Source: UBA7960 sp964624065
GTDB lineage: Bacteria > Bacteroidota > Bacteroidia > Bacteroidales > UBA7960
Reading direction: 5' to 3'
DNA length: 56,152 nt
NCBI GenBank assembly: GCA_964624065.1
Contig: CAZUWF010000015.1
Location: 1-56,152 of the forward strand
In this document: in pieces, positions 1 through 7,658 of the stretch
Layout of the letters: each line of letters begins with the position of its first letter
Position numbering within the stretch: position 1 is the first letter of the stretch
The notes under the pieces: generated by a model
Seen by the model: the letters and a program-made list of their open reading frames with translations, nothing else
Database searches by the model: none
What the model was told of the DNA's origin: nothing
Position numbers and translations under genes: made by a program

Positions 1-3000
1 AGCAGCATGCAAGACAACAGTATGGTACTTGCCCAGTGGTTGGACAGCGCCACTGCATCCGACAACTGCGATGCTAATCCAAGTTTGACCTATACCGGAG
101 CCCAGCTCATTGACTTCTGCGCCGGAGGCACGTTCACCATCACCTGGACAGCCAGGGATGCCTGTGGCAACAGCAGCACAGCAACAGCCACCGTCACCGT
201 GACTCCCGACACCCAGGCACCGGTATTGAGTCAATATCCAATGAACATCACTGTTCCTTGTCTTGTTAATGTGCCACCTGCTCCATCCGTTACGGCCACC
301 GATAATTGCTCTGCTTCGTTCATTCCTGTTGACTTCTCAGAGGTTTACCAGTACGAAGGTTCAATTATCAGGATTATAAGGACCTGGGTAGCTATAGATG
401 GTTGTGGAAACACCACCACGCACGTTCAGACCATAACGGTGACAGACACAGAAAGTCCGGTTATTGCCTGTCCGACAGGTGTAAGCCTAACTACAGGTGC
501 TAGTGCAACGGGATGTTTTGCCGCTCACACTTGGCAACTTCCGTTACCGACAGACAACTGCGGAATCTCGGTTTACACCTACACAGTTGTATTGCCAGGA
601 GGCGTTATTGACGGGCCTTTATCCATAGAAGGATTGCTTCTAGGAGGTTCGCGCCTTGTTACTTACAACTTCCCCGTTGGAACTAGCCAGGTTGTTTACC
701 ACGTTAGCGATCCATCGGGCAATGCGGTTTCCTGCCAGTTCGAGGTTACCGTCGCCGACACCCAGCCGCCCGTGTTTGTCAACTGCCCTTCGGGATTGAC
801 CTTCACGGTGGGTTCCGACTCCAACTGTTCTGGTGGGGTTATATGGAGCGTTCCTGTAGCCAGGGACAACTGCGGTGCTGTCACTGTAGCCCAGACTGGT
901 GGTCCGGCGCTTGGCAGCCAGCTTGTCCCTGGCACTTACAACATACAGTACACCGCCACCGATGGTTTCGGTCTGACGTCCACCTGTAGCTTTACCGTTG
1001 TTGTTGTTGACGACGCCGTCCCTTACCTGGTATGCCAGCCCGCCTTGACGTATAATACCAATGCTGGTGGTTGCACCTGGACCTCCGGTGTGGGTGAGTT
1101 GAACCCGCTGCTGGTGATTGACAATTGCCCCGGATTGGTGTTAAGCTATAACATTTCTGGTTCAACTCAAACTAGCGGGCTTGGTAATGTGCCTGTTACA
1201 ACTTTTAACCTAGGCACCAGCACAATAACCTACACCCTCCAAGACAGTTCCGGGAATTCTATCTCGTGTAGCTTTACCGTTACCGTGGTTGACAGGGCCT
1301 CTCCAGTTCTTACCTGTCCAACAGCCTTGTTGGTAAGCGCCAGCGCAGGTATTTGCGGGTATGGTTTTAGTCCCACACTTACTGCTGCAAATGCCACCGA
1401 CAACTGCACCCTTTTTGGCGGGCTTAGCATCACCTACCGTGTACACAACCCCGACAACAGCATAAGCGGGCCGTTTGCCAACGCCTCCGCTTACCTGTTC
1501 AGGGTCGGTGTCAGCCAGGTAGAGTGGATGGTGGTTGACGTTTCGGGTAATGCTGCAAGCTGTTTCCAGCAGATCACGGTTCTTGAACTTATTCCAGTTG
1601 CCAATGCCGGCCCCAATGCTGAAATATGCAGTACACAAGGTAGCTTCTCGATAACAGGTGCGACCCACGTCAACGGGTTGGCCTTTACTTGGACAACCTC
1701 CGGAACGGGTACTTTCAGCAATCCTAATTTGCTGAATCCAATCTACACCCCAAGCGCGAGTGATTTGAACGGCGGCCAAGTTACTCTTACCTTAACGGTT
1801 CAGGGAGCCTGCAGTACCGCTAGGGATGAAATGACGCTAACCATTTGGAGAGGTCCTACAGCCGTTGCGGGTAGCAATCAAACAATCTGTCAGGGAAGCT
1901 TTATCTTACTCACAGGAGCTACGGCAAGCAACTACTCAAGTCTACTTTGGACTACAACAGGAAGTGGAGCCTTCAGCAACCCTAACGCCTTGAATCCAAT
2001 ATATTATCCTGCTCCTGGTGAAACGGGTACGTTTACACTTACACTGACAGCTTTCACCCTAGGAGGAAACCAAGTATGCTCCAATGCAGTTTCGAGGTTG
2101 GAAATAACAATCCATCCATCTGCAGTTGTTAACATTGTTTCCATAGGTCATACCCAATGCAATGCTTCGGTAGGGTCCGTGGTTTTACGAGCAAGTGGTC
2201 CCGGTACTGTAACGATTGGAAATCAAAGTCAAGTTGTTAGTACGGCTCCGTTCCAGGTAACCTTCAGTGGTTTGGCCGCAGGTTATTATACAGCTACTTT
2301 TACTTCTGCAGGAGGTTGTAGCGGGAATGTTGGGTTTAATATAATAAATACTAACAGCACCCTATCGGCTAGGATAAATCAGCTTACGAACGTAACTTGT
2401 TTTGGACAGCAAAACGGGTCGGTTTCTATTGTTGCAAGTGGAGGTACCTCTCCTTACACCTTCTTATTGGGCAGCACATTTAATTCTACGGGTGTGTTCA
2501 ATAATTTGGGTCCAGGAAGTTACAACGTTCTTGTAAGTGATGTAAACGGTTGTACCTACGCGGTTGCGTTTAGCATAAACGAGCCTCAGATTCTTTCGGC
2601 AAGTGTCATTTTCAGCACTCCTGAATTATGCCAAGGAGGCAATTCGGGTACTGCCACGGTAAGTGCATCTGGTGGGACGATTCCTTACACCTACTTGTGG
2701 ACCAATTCCAATGGAATTACCCAAATAACCTTTGTCCCTGTAATTACCGGACTAACAAGTAGCACATATTCAGTAATCGTTAGGGATAGAAATGGCTGCG
2801 AGGTTAGTGCCGGAAGCTTCTCAATTGCTACCTACAATGCCGTGGTTGCCAATGCTGGTCCCGATCAGGTTATCCATACGGTAGTGACTAGGCTTGCGGG
2901 CAACAATCCTCAACCCTCGAATGGAATTTGGAGTGTTGTTTCCGGCCCAAATATGCCTACTATAGTAAATCCAGCCTTGCACAATACCGAGGTTACGGGG

Positions 3001-3378
3001 CTTGTGATAGGAAAATACGTGTTCAGGTGGACAATCAACAATAATCCCTGCCCTGACAGTTGGGATGTGATGGTCATCGAGGTTATTCCAGGGATCAATA
3101 TACCGGATGGTTTTACACCTGATGGGGATAATATCGGCGATACGTGGACAATACATGGATTGGAGTTGTATCCAAAGAACGCAGTTAAGGTCTTCAACCG
3201 TTGGGGCAGTTTGGTTTACGAGACTTCCCCGTATCCGGAGCCTTGGGATGGTGTTCCCAACTCTGGTGTCATTCTCACCGGTTCGGGTGGTAAAGTTCCG
3301 CCCGGTGCCTACTATTACGTAATTATCTTGGAGCCGGGTTCCACGCCACTGTCGGGCACGGTCCACGTTTTTTACTAG
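1..3378 (+). CDS. T9SS-secreted multidomain adhesin (HYR, Ig-like, SprB repeats, type B sorting domain), 5' end outside window
   Basis: The frame is open through base 1, so this is the C-terminal part of a larger protein; the ATG at base 7 is probably internal. Numbering from that ATG, about five HYR-type beta-sandwich modules follow one another, their starts marked by D-x-x-x-P-x-x-x-C-P-like strings near residues 67, 148, 251, 335 and 429. Two Ig/PKD-like modules start near 530 and 620 (A-x-A-G-x-N/x-Q-x-I-C). SprB-type repeats lie near 718, 798 and 875 (C-x-G-x-x-x-G followed by S-G-G-T-x-P-Y). A last Ig-like segment leads to a gliding-motility C-terminal domain at about 1030-1123 (P-D-G-F-T-P-D-G-D-N, V-F-N-R-W-G, P-P-G-x-Y-Y-Y). 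Family knowledge: type B domains direct export through the T9SS and cell-surface attachment, often with a PorP/SprF protein, which is the next gene here. The ligand is unknown. Confidence 0.9.
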   Translation, partial: SSMQDNSMVLAQWLDSATASDNCDANPSLTYTGAQLIDFCAGGTFTITWTARDACGNSSTATATVTVTPDTQAPVLSQYPMNITVPCLVNVPPAPSVTATDNCSASFIPVDFSEVYQYEGSIIRIIRTWVAIDGCGNTTTHVQTITVTDTESPVIACPTGVSLTTGASATGCFAAHTWQLPLPTDNCGISVYTYTVVLPGGVIDGPLSIEGLLLGGSRLVTYNFPVGTSQVVYHVSDPSGNAVSCQFEVTVADTQPPVFVNCPSGLTFTVGSDSNCSGGVIWSVPVARDNCGAVTVAQTGGPALGSQLVPGTYNIQYTATDGFGLTSTCSFTVVVVDDAVPYLVCQPALTYNTNAGGCTWTSGVGELNPLLVIDNCPGLVLSYNISGSTQTSGLGNVPVTTFNLGTSTITYTLQDSSGNSISCSFTVTVVDRASPVLTCPTALLVSASAGICGYGFSPTLTAANATDNCTLFGGLSITYRVHNPDNSISGPFANASAYLFRVGVSQVEWMVVDVSGNAASCFQQITVLELIPVANAGPNAEICSTQGSFSITGATHVNGLAFTWTTSGTGTFSNPNLLNPIYTPSASDLNGGQVTLTLTVQGACSTARDEMTLTIWRGPTAVAGSNQTICQGSFILLTGATASNYSSLLWTTTGSGAFSNPNALNPIYYPAPGETGTFTLTLTAFTLGGNQVCSNAVSRLEITIHPSAVVNIVSIGHTQCNASVGSVVLRASGPGTVTIGNQSQVVSTAPFQVTFSGLAAGYYTATFTSAGGCSGNVGFNIINTNSTLSARINQLTNVTCFGQQNGSVSIVASGGTSPYTFLLGSTFNSTGVFNNLGPGSYNVLVSDVNGCTYAVAFSINEPQILSASVIFSTPELCQGGNSGTATVSASGGTIPYTYLWTNSNGITQITFVPVITGLTSSTYSVIVRDRNGCEVSAGSFSIATYNAVVANAGPDQVIHTVVTRLAGNNPQPSNGIWSVVSGPNMPTIVNPALHNTEVTGLVIGKYVFRWTINNNPCPDSWDVMVIEVIPGINIPDGFTPDGDNIGDTWTIHGLELYPKNAVKVFNRWGSLVYETSPYPEPWDGVPNSGVILTGSGGKVPPGAYYYVIILEPGSTPLSGTVHVFY

Positions 3379-3497
3379 ATTAATTTAATTAAAGAAGAAG
3401 CGTATGCGTGGGTTGGTTCCGGGAGACCTTTTTTTCCAGCCGTGGTTTTGGATTTTCCGGTTCCTTTCCTCCAACTCAAAAAATAAAATTCGAAGAG

Positions 3498-4439
3498 ATG
3501 AAAAAGTCAGTATCGATCGTCGTGATCCTAGTGGGGCTCATGTATGGCCAAGGTTCCTTTGGCCAGCAGTTGCCCATGTATGGCCAGTACATTTTCAACA
3601 GTAGCATTCTGAACCCTGCCCAGGCGGGTTCCGGGGGTTGCCATCAGGTTGGCCTTTTAGGTCGCCACCAGTGGATAGGTATAGAAGGTGCCCCTCGAAC
3701 CTACTCGGCCTATGGCAACTTTACGCTAGGTCGCAACCTGGGTTTGGCCGGAGGTATTTACCAGGACAACGTTGGAAGGATCAAGGAGTTGAACGTGCAG
3801 GGTGACGTTTCGTACCACGTGAGGCTTAGGCGAGATTTGCGTCTAGGTGTTGGTTTGCGTGCCCAGGTGTCGAACTTTGGTGTTGACCTTACCGACTTTG
3901 AATTTTCGGACCCCACCGATCCGTGGTACGGCAAGGATTTTGGCGGCAAGGTTCTCTTCAACGTAGGAGTAGGGGCCTTGCTTCACGGCAGTCGTGGATT
4001 TTTTGGTGTTTCGGTTCCGAAGGTACTTCGCAACCGTTTCACGGACAACGTCACGGTTGGTGACTTTGCCAGGGACTTTCATCTGTTCGTTTACGGTGGT
4101 GGCACCCTTGGGTTGTCCGATGTTGTGAGCCTGACCCCCAGTTTCTTGTTCAAGCACTCCGATTCTGCGCCCCTGCAGTTCGACTTCAACGGTGTTTTTG
4201 GTTACAGCGAGGTACTTGATTTTGGTTTGTTGGTTCGCACCGATTTTCACCGAGGGCTTGATGCTATTGGTTTGCTGCTGGGATTGAACCTCGGCAGCGG
4301 TCTTCACGCCGGTTACAAGTACGAGTACCCGATGAACGACCTCAATATGGTTACGATGCAAGTTCACGAGTTGTCCTTGAGTTACCGCTGGTGCTCTGGC
4401 AGAGGCAGGTTCACGGCCTCACCGCGTTACTTCCTGTAG
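3498..4439 (+). CDS. PorP/SprF family T9SS outer-membrane protein
   Basis: A 313-residue protein if started at the ATG at 3498. An in-frame ATG at 3408 exists, but only the 3498 start places a signal peptide at the N-terminus (M-K-K, hydrophobic core, G-S-F-G-Q cut region). The mature protein opens with Q-Q-L-P-M-Y-G-Q-Y-I-F-N and L-N-P-A-Q-A-G, the hallmark of the PorP/SprF family, followed by R-x-Q-W-I-G-I-E-G-A-P-type text and a run of amphipathic strands typical of a 14-16-strand barrel. Family members sit in the outer membrane and capture type B cargo on the surface. Its position directly between a type B adhesin and a PorE-like lipoprotein suggests a dedicated partner of that adhesin; that pairing is inference. 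Confidence 0.92.
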   Translation: MKKSVSIVVILVGLMYGQGSFGQQLPMYGQYIFNSSILNPAQAGSGGCHQVGLLGRHQWIGIEGAPRTYSAYGNFTLGRNLGLAGGIYQDNVGRIKELNVQGDVSYHVRLRRDLRLGVGLRAQVSNFGVDLTDFEFSDPTDPWYGKDFGGKVLFNVGVGALLHGSRGFFGVSVPKVLRNRFTDNVTVGDFARDFHLFVYGGGTLGLSDVVSLTPSFLFKHSDSAPLQFDFNGVFGYSEVLDFGLLVRTDFHRGLDAIGLLLGLNLGSGLHAGYKYEYPMNDLNMVTMQVHELSLSYRWCSGRGRFTASPRYFL

Positions 4440-4449
4440 TTAAAGGCAA

Positions 4450-5970
4450 ATGATGTTAAACACGAAAAACGATACTACAATGAGCACATCTATCAAAAAA
4501 TTATCACTTGCCTGGCGGTTTCTCGGTGTTTTGGTGGTGGCCCACTTTTTGTTTTCCTGCATGGGTACCAAGGGCACGCGAGGTCTTCCGGATCGATTGC
4601 TGGGGCGCGACCTTGTTGATTTGCAATCGCGGCTGGAGCGGTTTGTTGATCGTGGCCAGTATGGTTACCACTACCGTCTCGGTGAGGTTTACTTTCTACA
4701 GGGCAAGTATCGCGAGGCTTACGACTGCTACCAGCGTGCCGATGCCCTTGGGCAGCTGGCAGACCCAAAACACCGCCGCAACTTCGTGCACTCGGGCAAG
4801 GCTTTAGGTTTTTCCACCCCATACGATGGTGACACGGGTTACTTCGATCGTTCTATGGTTTTGCCTGCAAAGATAAATCCCTTTTGCGGCAACTCGCGCA
4901 ACGAGGACATAGTTCCGTACCAGTGGGACGAGTACCTGTTCGTAACCTCCTCTCGTCTTCGGGATGGGGAAAGCTACCCCATTACGGGCAAGCCCTTCCT
5001 CAACGTATTTGCCTTCGTGGAGAACTGCCAGGCTGTTTCCCTGCCGGGCATATTGCCTGAGGGTCTCAACGGAGACCTTCACGACGGTCCCCTTTCCATA
5101 TCTGGCGATGGTAGGCTTGTGCTGATCAACCGCAACTACCGCAAGCCCAACAACTATAACTTGCGGCATTTGTTCCTTGACTACTACGTCAAGGACGGGT
5201 CTGGTCGGTGGAGCGAGGCCTTGCGTTTTCCCCACAGCACTGCTGACTATTCGGTGCAGCATCCCTTTTTCAGGGACGACGAGCAGGCCCTATACTATAG
5301 TAGCGACGAGCCTGGCGGTTACGGGGGTTTCGACCTTTACAGGTCGGTATGGGATGGCAGCACTTGGGGTGAGCCTGCAAACCTTGGTCCCGATGTCAAC
5401 ACGGTTTACGACGAGGTTTTCCCCGCCTTCACTCTCGACGGGCACCTGATCTATGCTTCGAACCATCCGGAGACCTACGGTGGTTTGGACTTAGTGTTGT
5501 ACAGGGAGGGTAAGCGAATGCTCTACCCTGCCCCCCTTAACACGGTTTATGACGACTTTGGGCTCACCTTCTCCGATGCCACCAGCGGTTATCTGGCGTC
5601 CACGCGCGACAGGGGGGCCTTTGCCGACAACATTTTCAGGTTCTCGGTGTACGATCCAGGGTGCAAGGACTACGTGGTGATGGTAAGGGACAAGTCCACC
5701 AAGGAACCCATTGGAGGGGTTATGGTGAGGTACAATTCCATAGAGGTTCCTCGGCGCGATCAATTGGTGACGGCAGCAGGAGGCAGGAGTGCGATGTTTT
5801 GCCACCCCCAGGTGTTAAGATGGCCCATTGCCTTCAAGTGGAGAAGGAAGGCTTTGACCCCATATTTGCAAGCAAAGGGTTCGAATATATACCCCAAGAA
5901 GATATATACCTTGCGGTTCTTGAATTGGAGGGCACGGTTGATTTGTTTCCCAGGGCTCCTGACCATTTAG
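4450..5970 (+). CDS. PorE-like lipoprotein, N-terminal part (TPR, PD40 repeats, carboxypeptidase-regulatory start), frameshifted
   Basis: This is the first half of one gene split by a frameshift. The start could be the ATG at 4450, 4453 or 4480; 4480 leaves a compact lipoprotein signal (hydrophobic stretch, lipobox F-L-F-S-C). A short TPR-like segment follows (G-E-V-Y-F-L-Q-G-K-Y-R-E-A-Y), then beta-propeller PD40/WD40-type blades (Y-Y-S-S-D-E-P-G-G-Y-G-G-F-D-L-Y-R near 5290-5345; a second S-N-H-P-E-T-Y-G-G-x-D-L blade near 5455). From about 5660 a carboxypeptidase-regulatory-like domain begins (V-R-D-K-S-T-K-E-P-I-G-G-V). Sense stops after codon 450 or so: the last ~56 residues, past the T-run at 5797-5800, are out-of-frame text. 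Known PorE links the T9SS to peptidoglycan. It lies 10 bp after the PorP/SprF gene, so it is probably co-transcribed. Confidence 0.85.
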   Translation: MMLNTKNDTTMSTSIKKLSLAWRFLGVLVVAHFLFSCMGTKGTRGLPDRLLGRDLVDLQSRLERFVDRGQYGYHYRLGEVYFLQGKYREAYDCYQRADALGQLADPKHRRNFVHSGKALGFSTPYDGDTGYFDRSMVLPAKINPFCGNSRNEDIVPYQWDEYLFVTSSRLRDGESYPITGKPFLNVFAFVENCQAVSLPGILPEGLNGDLHDGPLSISGDGRLVLINRNYRKPNNYNLRHLFLDYYVKDGSGRWSEALRFPHSTADYSVQHPFFRDDEQALYYSSDEPGGYGGFDLYRSVWDGSTWGEPANLGPDVNTVYDEVFPAFTLDGHLIYASNHPETYGGLDLVLYREGKRMLYPAPLNTVYDDFGLTFSDATSGYLASTRDRGAFADNIFRFSVYDPGCKDYVVMVRDKSTKEPIGGVMVRYNSIEVPRRDQLVTAAGGRSAMFCHPQVLRWPIAFKWRRKALTPYLQAKGSNIYPKKIYTLRFLNWRARLICFPGLLTI

Positions 5971-6905
5971 CCTCGGGCAAAATTGTTGTTTACTTCGAGA
6001 ACGACATTCCACGGCCTGCACCTACAATTCCAGCCTACGACATTACCTACAACAGGTACCTTGCCGTTAGGAACGAGTACATTAGGGGTTCAGTAAATCA
6101 ACGAGTCGATTTGGAGAAGCTTTTCGAAGATGTTGACCTAGGTATGTCGAACCTGAGGGACTTCGCCGCCTACATTTACGATAACATTGGTAACAACCGT
6201 TTGGAGATATTCCTTCGCGGTCACGCCAGTCCCCGTTCGAATCCGATTTACAACGAGGCGTTGTCCGAGCGTCGCAATCAGTCCATAAGGAATTTCCTTT
6301 TGGGTTGGGAAGGTGGCAAGTTGTCGAGGTACTTCTACGAGGGTAGTATAAGAATTAATGCAATACCATTCGGTGACACCAGGGCGGTACCTGGCGTTTC
6401 GAGCAGCTATGAGGACAGAGCTCGTTCGGTTTACAGTGTCGAGGCTTCAAGAGAACGTAGGGTTGAATTGTTTTGGAACTGGAAGGAAGGAAACCCTCCC
6501 CGGGGTTTGGGTAAGGAGGGCATTCTCGAGCAAGTTGAGATTGGCGATGGGGAGGGTAAAGTGCCCTTGGTAGTGCCACGTGAGGCTGCAACCCACCAAG
6601 TTATCAAGGAAGGGGATCCGGTTCAGGCGGCTCCTGTTGTGAGGGATGGCGACTTGGAAAATGAGCCTAAAGCTGATAAGTGGTTTTACGTAATCGTGGG
6701 CAGCTACTCCACGGCCAAGCTAGCCGAGCGCCATACTTCGCGCTTGCAATCGGCGGGTCATTCCGGAGCGGGTGTTGTATCCTCTTTGGATGGCCGCCAG
6801 CATAGGGTTTACGTGAAGAGGTACCCGAGCCAACAAGCCGCGATGGGTGAGCTGGGTCAATATCGCACCAAAATTTCTCCGGATGCTTGGGTGTATAATC
6901 AGTGA
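5661..6905 (+). CDS. PorE-like protein, C-terminal part (OmpA domain plus SPOR domain), frameshifted
   Basis: This is the second half of the split gene. Its real coding sense begins at about 5800; the first ~45 residues of this open frame are out-of-frame text. From L-P-P-P-G-V-K-M-A onward it completes the carboxypeptidase-regulatory domain (V-E-K-E-G-F-D-P), then an OmpA-type peptidoglycan-binding domain (I-F-L-R-G-H-A-S, N-E-A-L-S-E-R-R-N-Q-S-I, about 6200-6400). A charged, proline-containing linker precedes a C-terminal SPOR-like domain (W-F-Y-V-I-V-G-S-Y, A-x-R-H-x-x-R-L-Q-S-A-G, R-V-Y-V-K-R-Y; about 6680-6900). Adding one T to the run at 5797-5800 fuses both halves into about 818 residues with seamless domain sequence. 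So either the assembly lacks a base or the gene is broken in this cell. It acts in the periplasm if intact. Confidence 0.85.
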   Translation: MQGLRGDGKGQVHQGTHWRGYGEVQFHRGSSARSIGDGSRRQECDVLPPPGVKMAHCLQVEKEGFDPIFASKGFEYIPQEDIYLAVLELEGTVDLFPRAPDHLASGKIVVYFENDIPRPAPTIPAYDITYNRYLAVRNEYIRGSVNQRVDLEKLFEDVDLGMSNLRDFAAYIYDNIGNNRLEIFLRGHASPRSNPIYNEALSERRNQSIRNFLLGWEGGKLSRYFYEGSIRINAIPFGDTRAVPGVSSSYEDRARSVYSVEASRERRVELFWNWKEGNPPRGLGKEGILEQVEIGDGEGKVPLVVPREAATHQVIKEGDPVQAAPVVRDGDLENEPKADKWFYVIVGSYSTAKLAERHTSRLQSAGHSGAGVVSSLDGRQHRVYVKRYPSQQAAMGELGQYRTKISPDAWVYNQ

Positions 6906-6947
6906 GGTTTAGGCTCAATTTTAAAACCTTGCTAATTAAATCGGAGC

Positions 6948-7649
6948 TTAAAGTTTTGTAGTCAGAGCCCTAGTCTTCGAAAAATTTATTTTACCGGAAA
7001 GGTCAAAATATTTGCAATTTTTTGATAACCTACAGTCCAGGCATTTGGGATTATTGCTTAAACAAATTTTGGCTGCATAATCCAGAAACGCCCAGTTTAG
7101 TTCCTTGCATTCATTTACGTTTACGATTTTCCTGGCCATTGCTTGCATATTTCTGTCGGGTCTGTTTTTACTTGAATTTTTCCCATTTAAGTATCTTTCG
7201 AGGATTCTATCCATATTTACATCAAGCAATGGAGATCTTTTTTTTAATACGAACAACTCAAAAGCATTTTTTAAGTAAAGGGCGCCAAGGTTGCTGTCTT
7301 CGAGTTGCCTGCTAGTTTTTGGAAGGTTTCCGTTTCTTTTTTGAAACTCGCGGGCTATTTTGAATAATCTCAGTGCCCTTCTCCTGAACAAACCCAAGGA
7401 TTTCAAGACTTCTTCCAATTCTTCCAGGGTTGCGTTGGCTAACTCTTCCCAACTTTTATACTTTTCGAAAAAATGCCGATAAAAACTTGCGACTGTTTCG
7501 GCACGGGTCCTTTGCAACAGTACTTCGCTAATGATTAGTTGGTAGTTCGAGCAATTGGGATCTCTCCAAGGAAAATCCCTCTTGTTTTTCTCAAACCATT
7601 GAATCAGGTTTTTCCTGAGAAAGGCAATATTTGAATTTTGTGTCAGCAA
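6948..7649 (-). CDS. Nth/MutY-superfamily DNA glycosylase, mismatch-glycosylase-like, with 4Fe-4S loop
   Basis: 233 residues. The N-terminus (W-F-x-x-x-x-R-D-F-P-W-R, then S-E-V-L-L-Q-R-T-R-A near 41-50) matches the HhH-GPD superfamily and resembles the Mig/thymine-mismatch branch more than MutY. The catalytic aspartate lies in L-L-D-V-N (D143). Four cysteines, C196-x6-C203-x2-C206-x5-C212, form the iron-sulfur loop. The helix-hairpin-helix signature, normally L-P-G-V-G-x-Y-T-A, is eroded to L-E-D-S-N-L-G-A-L-Y at 116-125. It lacks the C-terminal NUDIX-like domain of MutY. The start is a TTG at 7649 directly behind an in-frame TGA, 9 nt after the stop of the upstream hydrolase gene, so it is probably translated from the same message. 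Expected role: removal of damaged or mismatched bases; the substrate cannot be told from sequence. Confidence 0.75.
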   Translation of the reverse strand: MLTQNSNIAFLRKNLIQWFEKNKRDFPWRDPNCSNYQLIISEVLLQRTRAETVASFYRHFFEKYKSWEELANATLEELEEVLKSLGLFRRRALRLFKIAREFQKRNGNLPKTSRQLEDSNLGALYLKNAFELFVLKKRSPLLDVNMDRILERYLNGKNSSKNRPDRNMQAMARKIVNVNECKELNWAFLDYAAKICLSNNPKCLDCRLSKNCKYFDLSGKINFSKTRALTTKL

Positions 7650-7658
7650 TCAGTTTTT

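Noticed and set aside
1210..1779. 189-codon open frame on the minus strand opposite the adhesin
   Set aside because: It runs antisense to well-conserved HYR and Ig modules, has no family features, and the region is G+C-rich, which lengthens chance frames.
3843..4367. 174-codon minus-strand frame inside the PorP/SprF gene
   Set aside because: Antisense shadow of a clear PorP/SprF protein; no domain features.
5797..5800. Programmed -1 frameshift at the T-run
   Set aside because: Only four Ts are present and the preceding codon does not allow re-pairing in a slippery heptamer, so a lost base or mutation is simpler.
6948..7649. Annotation as MutY
   Set aside because: The length (233 residues) lacks the C-terminal 8-oxoG-recognition domain and the hairpin motif is not MutY-like.
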